Origin: Methylophilaceae bacterium UBA5127
GTDB taxonomy: Bacteria > Pseudomonadota > Gammaproteobacteria > Burkholderiales > Methylophilaceae
Reading direction: 5' to 3'
Assembly (NCBI GenBank): GCA_002414145.1
Contig: DHYP01000013.1
Location: 62,116 to 68,222, forward strand
Length of the DNA stretch: 6,107 bases
The position numbers were made by a program, and so were the translations under genes. The notes beneath the pieces were generated by a model, which made no database searches, was not told the DNA's origin, and saw only the letters and a list, made by a program, of their open reading frames with translations. Shown piece after piece: positions 1 through 5,196 of the stretch (its first letter is position 1; every line of letters begins with the position of its first letter).

Positions 1-263
1 ACTTTATCAAAGTAACGCGTTACGCCGTCATCCATCAACACATTGTCTTCTAGACGAAATGAAAGCAAGACAGCTTTTTTGAGCCACTGATGCGTTTCCC
101 ATTGTTGACTGTCGCCAATTCTAGAAGCTACGCGCAACTTCCCAGCATCCAAATCTGCTAAAACACTGCTCACTGCAGCTTTGATTTCGGATGTTGCATT
201 GCTCGGATTAATGTTAGCGCGGTCTTCAAATGCGGCTTCGATGATACTTTGACGTGGATCCAT
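1..263 (-). CDS. dapD: 2,3,4,5-tetrahydropyridine-2,6-dicarboxylate N-succinyltransferase, N-terminal part (cut by window edge)
   Basis: DapD transfers succinyl from succinyl-CoA to tetrahydrodipicolinate in the succinylase branch of the lysine/meso-diaminopimelate pathway, in the cytoplasm. Reading leftward from an ATG at 263-261, 87 complete codons are visible before the window ends. The protein begins MDPRQSIIEAAFEDRA and carries the highly conserved segment THQWLKKAVLLSFRL, followed by a RYFDKV segment, all matching the start of E. coli DapD by recall. The start is supported by the same distance (about 12 residues) to the IIE-AF segment as in E. coli, and by a weak GAGAG upstream. The left-handed beta-helix acyltransferase domain lies outside the window. 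A 16-bp stem terminator separates the gene from the protease gene upstream, so it probably has its own promoter (299-326). Identity is confident. Confidence 0.95.
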   Translation of the reverse strand, partial: MDPRQSIIEAAFEDRANINPSNATSEIKAAVSSVLADLDAGKLRVASRIGDSQQWETHQWLKKAVLLSFRLEDNVLMDDGVTRYFDK

Positions 264-298
264 GGTGCTCTCAACATAAATAATAAAATAAAGCAGCT

Positions 299-326
299 AT
301 TTTAACCTAAATTAAAGATGTGCCAA
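299..326 (-). promoter_or_regulatory. candidate sigma70 promoter of dapD
   Basis: On the minus strand a TTGGCA -35 box (321-326, five of six consensus bases) is followed after 16 bp by a TAAAAT -10 box (299-304, five of six). Transcription would start near 292, leaving a leader of roughly 29 nt before the dapD ATG. The -35 box overlaps the last two bases of the terminator stem of the upstream gene, so terminator and promoter are packed end to end. Inferred from sequence match only. Confidence 0.5.
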
Positions 327-364
327 AAATAAAGCGCATGGTTTGAATCATGCGCTTTATTTTT
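325..364 (-). terminator. perfect 16-bp stem intrinsic terminator after the M48 protease gene
   Basis: Arms 325-340 and 349-364 are exact reverse complements (16 of 16 bp) around an 8-nt loop at 341-348. The stem has a GC-rich centre (GCGCATG/CATGCGC) flanked by A-rich and T-rich ends, so the leftward transcript ends in a U-rich tract (TTTATTTTT). It starts 20 nt beyond the protease stop codon. The A/T ends are symmetric, so it could also stop rightward transcription, but no rightward gene precedes it here. Confidence 0.9.
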
Positions 365-384
365 AATTGCAAATCTGTTTCTAT

Positions 385-1200
385 CTACTGTTTGGCTTTA
401 GCTGCTTCGTAAAGGGGTTTTACCTTTGGCGCAAGTGCTTGCAAATCTTTAATACGGTTTTGACTTGCTGGGTGCGTGCTTAAGAATTCTGGAGGGGCAC
501 CTTTATTAGCTGCTGTCATTTTTTGCCACAAAGTGACAGCTGCGTCAGGATTGTAGCCAGCGCGCGCGGCTAGTTCTAAGCCCATGCGGTCGGCTTCACG
601 CTCTTGTTCACGACCATTTGGCAATGAAAAGAATAGTTGGGAGCCTAAACCAGCGCCTTGTGCTGCCATGCTGCCTGCTGTACCGCCGATCATAGAGGCA
701 AGTGCCTGTAGGCCAAACTGCTGTACATATGCTTGTGACATGCGTTCACGCCCGTGCTCGCGCAGTGCATGCGAGATTTCATGACCAATGACTGCGGCTA
801 ACTCATCATCAGTAGCATTCAGTTTTTCTATCAAGCCAGAAAACACCATGATTTTGCCACCAGGCATACAATAGGCATTGAGTTGGTCATTTTTTTCTAC
901 ATTGACCTCCCAATTCCATTTGGTAGCGTCTGGTCTGAATACTCCTACCTGTGCAATAAGCCTGTGCGAGATGACTTTTACACGGTCTAACATCTCAGCA
1001 TCAGCATTAAGTGTATTTTTCTTTTTGGCTTCTTGTATGGTTTGCGTATAAGATTGAGCAGACATTTTGTCTACAGTGCTAGCAGGCAATAGCATGAATT
1101 GCGAACGTTTTACACCAGAGACGCTGTCTTTGGTGGTGGTAGCACAGCCGCCAATCGCTAATGTCAGGATGGTGAAAAATAAAATGTAAATTTTTTTCAT
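385..1200 (-). CDS. M48-family zinc metalloprotease, lipoprotein
   Basis: A 271-residue protein predicted to cleave or quality-control envelope proteins from the periplasmic side of a membrane. It starts with a lipoprotein signal: MKK, a hydrophobic stretch, then lipobox I-G-G-C with Cys19 as the lipidation site. Ala20 at +2 is compatible with Lol sorting to the outer membrane. The M48 catalytic motif HEISH lies at 140-144 (zinc ligands His140 and His144, catalytic Glu141). The third ligand is probably Glu200 in the EREAD segment (200-204). An S-T-H-P segment with His243 resembles the conserved C-terminal His of BepA-like proteases. An Ala/Gly-rich stretch (about 164-188) lies between the motifs. 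Size and architecture resemble LoiP/BepA-type proteases without the TPR domain of BepA. The start is supported by GAGGA (1207-1211) six nt upstream. It lies 65 nt after kup on the same strand with no clear terminator between, so co-transcription is possible. The symbol is left blank because orthology to loiP is not shown. Confidence 0.92.
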   Translation of the reverse strand: MKKIYILFFTILTLAIGGCATTTKDSVSGVKRSQFMLLPASTVDKMSAQSYTQTIQEAKKKNTLNADAEMLDRVKVISHRLIAQVGVFRPDATKWNWEVNVEKNDQLNAYCMPGGKIMVFSGLIEKLNATDDELAAVIGHEISHALREHGRERMSQAYVQQFGLQALASMIGGTAGSMAAQGAGLGSQLFFSLPNGREQEREADRMGLELAARAGYNPDAAVTLWQKMTAANKGAPPEFLSTHPASQNRIKDLQALAPKVKPLYEAAKAKQ

Positions 1201-1265
1201 TTGTTGTCCTCAAAAACAAAACTCTATGTGCATAGTAATAACGCAGAACATGCTATTTGGTTGAA

Positions 1266-3149
1266 TTAAATTTTTACTTGCGCACCTAGCTCAACGACGC
1301 GATTCGGGGGCAATTTAAATTGATTGGTGATTGTTTCGGCAGTGCGGAACATGGCAATAAAGATTTTTTTACGCCAGATAGACATGCCTGTTTGCTCAGC
1401 GGCAATGAGGATTTCTTTGCCAATAAAGAAAGAAGTGTCCATGGTATCAAGTTCTAGACCATATTGACTGCATAGCAATAAATCTCTTGGTAAATCTGGT
1501 TCATCTTTAAAACCATATTTGACCGTGACACGGTAGAAATTAAAAGGCAAAAACTCTACCGCTACGCGTTCAGTATTGTCAGTATGCGGAAAGTCTAAGA
1601 ATTTAACTGTTAGAATGACCACTTTTTCATGCAAGACTTTATTGTGTTTTAAGTTATGTAGCATTGCATGTGGCACACCATTAGGATTAGGTGTCATAAA
1701 CATACCTGTACCAGCAACGCGTGTAGGGGGATGTGCGCCAATAGCATCAATAAAAGGGACTAAATCCATAGATTCTGATTTAAGACGCGTAAATAAAATG
1801 TATCGACCATTTTTCCACGTCAGCATCAGCGTAAAAATAATTAAACCAATGAGTAGTGGAACCCAGCCACCATCAGGAATTTTGAGTACATTGGCACTGA
1901 AAAATGCTAAATCGATGATGAGAAACAACGCAATAATCAGTCCCGTTTTAAACTTATTCCATTTCCATATTTCATGAAATACGATAGACGCTAATAAAGT
2001 GGTGATTACCATGTCCCCTGTCACTGCAATACCATAAGCCGCAGCTAAAGATCCAGAACTGCGGAAGGCAACAACCAACACCATCACAGCAACCATCAAA
2101 GCCCAGTTAATACGTGGCATATAGACTTGACCTTGTTGACTCTCTGAAGTGTGTGCAACGTGCATGCGTGGCAAATAGCCTAGTTGCAATGCTTGACGAG
2201 ACACAGAAAATGCGCCAGTAATCACCGCTTGAGAGGCAATCACTGTGGCCAATGTGGCGAGACCTATCAATGGAAATAAGGCCCACTCTGGTGCTAGTAG
2301 ATAGAATGGGTTTTTTATAGAGCTGGCATCATGTAGAATCAATGCGCCTTGACCAAAGTAATTTAATAATAAAGCGGGTAATACAAAACAGAACCAAGCT
2401 AAGCGAATAGGAAAGCGGCCAAAGTGTCCCATGTCAGCATATAAAGCCTCGGCGCCTGTTACAGCCAGTACAACAGCGCCCAATGCAACAAAAGCAATCC
2501 AAGGTTGGCTGGCAAAAAAGTGAATTGCATAACTAGGATTAAGTGCTTTTAAAATATGAGGGTCGTGCGTTATGTTGATGATCCCAAGTACACCTAGGGT
2601 GCCAAACCACAGCAGCATAATGGGTCCAAAAAAAGCCCCTACAACAGCAGTGCCCTTGCTTTGCGCCCAGAACAATCCTAAAAGCACAATAAGCGTAATT
2701 GGCACAATCAAACTATGTAACTTGGGTGCAGCAACCTCTAAGCCTTCGATCGCAGACAGTACAGAAATAGCAGGCGTAATCATGCCATCAGCATAAAACA
2801 TGCATGCGCCTAAAATACCTAACAACATAATATAGCGTTGTTTTTTGACGTTACCCTCTGCATTGCGGCTGGCTAAAGAGAGTAACGCCATAATGCCCCC
2901 TTCACCTTGATTGTCCGCACGCATAATAAATGCGACATACTTTACCGAAACAATGAGGATTAATGCCCAAGTGATAAGTGAAAGTATGCCGTAGACGTTA
3001 ATAGGGTTAAGCAGTAATGGATGATGCCCAACCGAGAATACTTCTTTCATGGTGTAAAGTGGACTGGTTCCAATATCACCAAATACTACGCCAAGCGCTG
3101 CGAGTGCCATACCAGACACTGCGGTTTTTTTAGAGTTGTTTGCGTCCAT
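1266..3149 (-). CDS. kup: Kup-type low-affinity potassium uptake permease
   Basis: An inner-membrane K+ transporter of the KUP/HAK/KT family, thought to be a K+/H+ symporter. Its 627 residues match the usual Gram-negative length (E. coli about 622). The family signature GDIGTSPLY is at 24-32, with conserved Asp25. Other hallmarks are MRADNQGEGGI (76-86), DGMITPAISVLSAIEGLE (121-138), TGAEALYADMGHFG (231-244) and NYFGQGAL further on. Acidic residues Asp25, Asp121 and Glu234 align by eye with E. coli Asp23, Glu116 and Glu229, which are reported as important for transport. About 12 membrane segments fill the first 450 residues or so; the rest is a cytoplasmic domain containing MLHNLKHNKVLHE and ending PPNRVVELGAQVKI. 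The ATG at 3149-3147 has no recognisable Shine-Dalgarno, but an in-frame stop lies about 27 nt upstream, so no longer ATG-started form exists. It is divergent from the phosphatase gene. Confidence 0.97.
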   Translation of the reverse strand: MDANNSKKTAVSGMALAALGVVFGDIGTSPLYTMKEVFSVGHHPLLLNPINVYGILSLITWALILIVSVKYVAFIMRADNQGEGGIMALLSLASRNAEGNVKKQRYIMLLGILGACMFYADGMITPAISVLSAIEGLEVAAPKLHSLIVPITLIVLLGLFWAQSKGTAVVGAFFGPIMLLWFGTLGVLGIINITHDPHILKALNPSYAIHFFASQPWIAFVALGAVVLAVTGAEALYADMGHFGRFPIRLAWFCFVLPALLLNYFGQGALILHDASSIKNPFYLLAPEWALFPLIGLATLATVIASQAVITGAFSVSRQALQLGYLPRMHVAHTSESQQGQVYMPRINWALMVAVMVLVVAFRSSGSLAAAYGIAVTGDMVITTLLASIVFHEIWKWNKFKTGLIIALFLIIDLAFFSANVLKIPDGGWVPLLIGLIIFTLMLTWKNGRYILFTRLKSESMDLVPFIDAIGAHPPTRVAGTGMFMTPNPNGVPHAMLHNLKHNKVLHEKVVILTVKFLDFPHTDNTERVAVEFLPFNFYRVTVKYGFKDEPDLPRDLLLCSQYGLELDTMDTSFFIGKEILIAAEQTGMSIWRKKIFIAMFRTAETITNQFKLPPNRVVELGAQVKI

Positions 3150-3177
3150 AAGTTTTTGACTAAAACTACAATCTTAT

Positions 3178-3206
3178 ATTATCAGCTAATTACAAATGTA
3201 AACCAA
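3178..3206 (-). promoter_or_regulatory. candidate sigma70 promoter of kup
   Basis: On the minus strand TTGGTT (3201-3206) and GATAAT (3178-3183) are separated by exactly 17 bp. Initiation near 3171 would give a leader of about 22 nt without a Shine-Dalgarno. The left arm of the 12-bp inverted repeat (3191-3202) fills most of the spacer, so a protein bound there would be expected to interfere with RNA polymerase. Neither box is a perfect match. Confidence 0.45.
3191..3202. repeat. left arm of a 12-bp inverted repeat; possible operator half
   Basis: TACAAATGTAAA is the exact reverse complement of 3254-3265. The arm is itself nearly symmetric: TTACA-AA-TGTAA spans 3190-3201 with 5-bp arms. It sits in the spacer between the candidate kup -35 and -10 boxes. 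The symmetry is seen directly; an operator role is inference. Confidence 0.4.
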
Positions 3207-3229
3207 TAGTTAATTTGGGTGAGTCAACC

Positions 3230-3235
3230 TATAAT
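3230..3235 (+). promoter_or_regulatory. perfect TATAAT -10 box, candidate promoter of the phosphatase gene
   Basis: A consensus TATAAT lies 42 nt before the phosphatase start and predicts initiation near 3242. No good -35 is seen at 16-18 bp (the hexamer at 17 bp is TAGTTA), which would suit a promoter needing an activator. The heptamer GGTGAGT occurs on both sides of the box, at 3218-3224 and 3238-3244. Confidence 0.4.
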
Positions 3236-3253
3236 ATGGTGAGTTAATATAGA

Positions 3254-3265
3254 TTTACATTTGTA
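3254..3265. repeat. right arm of a 12-bp inverted repeat; possible operator half
   Basis: TTTACATTTGTA is the exact reverse complement of 3191-3202. Centre-to-centre distance of the TACA-N2-TGTA cores is 65 bp, about six helical turns. This arm lies downstream of the predicted phosphatase start site and immediately before its Shine-Dalgarno. The left arm would not be in that transcript, so the pair is more likely a DNA-level site than an RNA hairpin. Confidence 0.4.
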
Positions 3266-3277
3266 GAGCGAGGCTGC

Positions 3278-3841
3278 ATGCGTATTTTATGGGTATTGGG
3301 TTTAATTGCGGGCTGTCTGTCAGCTTGCGATTTTACACAAAATTTAGGTAGCGATGATGTGAGCGATCAGCTGAAAGTGGTCATCATTCGTCACGGTGAG
3401 AAGCCTGCTGATGGCGACAATCTTTCCTGTCAAGGACAGAACCGTGCGCTGCAATTACCTAAAGTATTGATTAAAAAGTTTAATCGGCCTGATGACGTCT
3501 ATGTGCCGTCATTGAATATGGGCAAGGAGACGACGCATGCAAGGATGCTGCAAACAGTCACACCGCTTGCCATTCAATATAATCTAAAGATTAATAGTAA
3601 ATATGCTGCAAAGGACTTTGAAAAGATCACTCAAGAGATTTTAAAGAAAAGGGGTACGACGCTCATGGTTTGGGAGCATAGCGCTATTCACGATTTAGCA
3701 AAGGCTTTGGGTGTCCAGCATGCACCTAAATGGCAAGATGAGGATTTTGATAGCATATGGGTCATTCAGTTTTTAAAAGGAAAGGCATCGTTAACGATTG
3801 ATCATGAGCAACTCACTCCTTCCACCGTTTGTGGCTTTTAA
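3278..3841 (+). CDS. histidine phosphatase family lipoprotein (phosphoglycerate-mutase-like fold)
   Basis: A 187-residue member of the histidine phosphatase superfamily, which removes phosphate through a phosphohistidine intermediate. The RHGE signature is clear: VVIIRHGEKP at 34-43, with Arg38 and nucleophile His39. Arg89 in THARMLQT and His134 in WEHSAIH complete the expected catalytic set. Segments LSCQGQNRALQLP (49-61) and FDSIWVIQF (157-165) also fit this RHGEKP subgroup. The N terminus is a short hydrophobic signal with lipobox L-S-A-C at Cys17, followed by Asp18; I-A-G-C at Cys13 is an alternative. Asp at +2 would, by enterobacterial rules, hold the protein in the inner membrane facing the periplasm. 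Cys51 and Cys185 could form a disulfide. The start has GAGCGAGG four nt upstream. The substrate is unknown, and the neighbours (divergent kup, downstream glycosyltransferase) do not decide it. Confidence 0.88.
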   Translation: MRILWVLGLIAGCLSACDFTQNLGSDDVSDQLKVVIIRHGEKPADGDNLSCQGQNRALQLPKVLIKKFNRPDDVYVPSLNMGKETTHARMLQTVTPLAIQYNLKINSKYAAKDFEKITQEILKKRGTTLMVWEHSAIHDLAKALGVQHAPKWQDEDFDSIWVIQFLKGKASLTIDHEQLTPSTVCGF

Positions 3842-4106
3842 AATTAAACAAATTGGAGACTAGGTTGGATTGCTACATCAAAAGCGAGGCTATGGTTGCG
3901 AATATCAATTGTTCTATGGTTTAGATTTTGATATATTCGTTAGCAGTTCCAATAGGTTTTCAATTTGTTCAAATCCCCGTTATAAAGCATGATAGGGCAG
4001 GTTTCTTTCCATTATGTTTGAAGCAACGCGCTTAATGAATGTCATGGTTGATTTTCTAAAATGAACATCAATGACAAATCTAGTAATGGATTTAAGGAGT
4101 TAGAGA
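3842..4106. other. 265-nt intergenic region, no convincing gene
   Basis: Between the phosphatase and the glycosyltransferase I find no RNA gene, no insertion-sequence end and no strong hairpin terminator. All open frames are short: a TTG-started frame of 40 codons (3870-3992), one of 16 codons (4014-4064), and one of 24 codons (4061-4135) overlapping the next gene. The only clear signal is the Shine-Dalgarno of the glycosyltransferase at the right end. Weak -10-like hexamers occur (for example TAAAAT at 4057-4062) but lack a convincing -35. The promoter of the downstream gene is therefore not identified. Confidence 0.6.
4094..4099 (+). promoter_or_regulatory. strong Shine-Dalgarno (AAGGAG) fixing a TTG start
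   Basis: AAGGAG lies seven nt before TTG at 4107. The same frame has a TAG stop at 4101-4103 and no other good start nearby (the next in-frame Met is residue 67), so this site decides the unusual start codon of the glycosyltransferase. Confidence 0.85.
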
Positions 4107-5183
4107 TTGTTAAAAATAGTAGAAAAAATAGTTAATAAGTTTAAAAACAAAAAATTGTATGAATCAAGACTTTCGACAGTAAATTTTACACTTGCAACAA
4201 GACCTAGCAATGCAAGCAAAAAGTTGATATGGGTATTACCAGCTCTGCGTTACCCGTGTGGTGGTAATATCGTTGGACACAATTATGTCGATGCTATCAA
4301 TGCCATGCATTATCTAGGTTACTCGGCAGAGGTGCTGTACTCTCAAGAACCTAGTTTTCAACCTACACTATTTAAATATCACTCGCCACTTAAAACAGAT
4401 CTAACAGCAGATCCTAAAAAAGAGTTTTTTGTGATTCCAGAAGTGTTTGCTTTAAGCAATACGGCTTCTCTGATTGAAAATAATATTCCATATGCTATTT
4501 CTGTATTAAATGGATATCTAATCGATATGGAAATTAATATGGGTTTTGGTGATTTTGATGCGCTTGAGCGTGTCTATGAAAAAGCCGCTTTTATCATTAG
4601 CGTTTCAGAAGATACCACAGCAAACATCAAGCTCGCTTTTCCAAAATGCGCAGATAAGATCATTAATGCGCCTTATGTAATTGATAAAGCCAAGCTTGCC
4701 CCTGTCAGTGAAAAGCAAAATGTCATTACCTATATGCCTAGAAAACTGCCTAGGCATAGTCAATTGGTCTTGTTGCTATTGGGGAACAAACTTCCTAAAC
4801 ATTGGCAAGTGATGCCGATTGATGGGGTGAGCGAGCAAGAGGTCTACGATATTTTTACTAGAACCAAGATATTTTTGTCTTTTAGCGAATTTGAAGGTTT
4901 AGCAATGCCACCAGTGATGGCTGCATTAAGTGGCAATCTGGTGATTGGCTATACGGGTGAAGGTAACAAAGAGTATTTCCATTTGTCCTGTTTTGAAGAG
5001 GTGATGCAGGGTGATGTCAAAGATTTTGTAGATAAACTACTGAAAGCGGTAGCGCGTTTTGATCAGAACCAATATGAGATAGATATGCAGGCCGTGGAGT
5101 TTTTGAAAAACAAATTCTCAGATCAAGCATTAAATGTTTTCTTAAAAGAAATGCTAGATCATGTAGATCACGCGCTCAAATAA
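4107..5183 (+). CDS. GT-B-fold glycosyltransferase, GT4-like, with an altered EX7E motif
   Basis: A 358-residue protein without signal peptide or membrane segments, probably a cytoplasmic or membrane-associated enzyme moving a sugar from a nucleotide-sugar donor onto a cell-surface polysaccharide or a small acceptor. The N-terminal 38 residues are Lys/Asn-rich. The first Rossmann-like half begins at KKLIWVLPALRYPCGGN (38-54), with His58 at the place of a typical acceptor-side His. The second half holds the donor-site region FSEFEGLAMPPVMAALSG (259-276) followed by NLVIGYTGEGNKEYF (277-291). Aligned to the common pattern EGFGLPPxEAxxxG, the first Glu is Glu263, but the position of the second Glu is Met271. 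It starts at TTG behind AAGGAG. It stands alone, without other polysaccharide genes, and ends 13 bp from convergent xseA. Donor and acceptor cannot be told from the sequence. An inactive or non-canonical enzyme is possible. Confidence 0.8.
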   Translation: MLKIVEKIVNKFKNKKLYESRLSTVNFTLATRPSNASKKLIWVLPALRYPCGGNIVGHNYVDAINAMHYLGYSAEVLYSQEPSFQPTLFKYHSPLKTDLTADPKKEFFVIPEVFALSNTASLIENNIPYAISVLNGYLIDMEINMGFGDFDALERVYEKAAFIISVSEDTTANIKLAFPKCADKIINAPYVIDKAKLAPVSEKQNVITYMPRKLPRHSQLVLLLLGNKLPKHWQVMPIDGVSEQEVYDIFTRTKIFLSFSEFEGLAMPPVMAALSGNLVIGYTGEGNKEYFHLSCFEEVMQGDVKDFVDKLLKAVARFDQNQYEIDMQAVEFLKNKFSDQALNVFLKEMLDHVDHALK

Positions 5184-5196
5184 GTCAGCATTAAAT

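Noticed and set aside
1224..1235. CTATG-TG-CATAG dyad in the kup-protease gap, considered as terminator or operator
   Set aside because: Only 5-bp arms with a 2-nt loop and no U-tract; too weak for a terminator and no second copy seen nearby.
1576..1977. Plus-strand open frames opposite kup and the protease (584-784, 1576-1977, 2572-2796, 3021-3209)
   Set aside because: All lie antisense to strongly recognisable genes and show no family features or ribosome sites; they are frame shadows.
3847..3969. 9-bp inverted repeat AACAAATTG/CAATTTGTT
   Set aside because: AT-rich arms more than 100 bp apart with no related context; likely chance.
3870..3992. TTG-started open frame of 40 codons between the phosphatase and the glycosyltransferase (begins MLHQKRGYGCEYQ)
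   Set aside because: The GGAG upstream is 11 nt away, the start codon is weak and the length is within chance for such a gap. I recognise no family, so it is not called as a gene.
4014..4135. Two short ATG frames (4014-4064 and 4061-4135) touching at ATGA, the second overlapping the glycosyltransferase start
   Set aside because: Neither has a Shine-Dalgarno. The AAGGAG at 4094 is correctly spaced for TTG 4107 and serves the long frame. A leader peptide is possible but unsupported.
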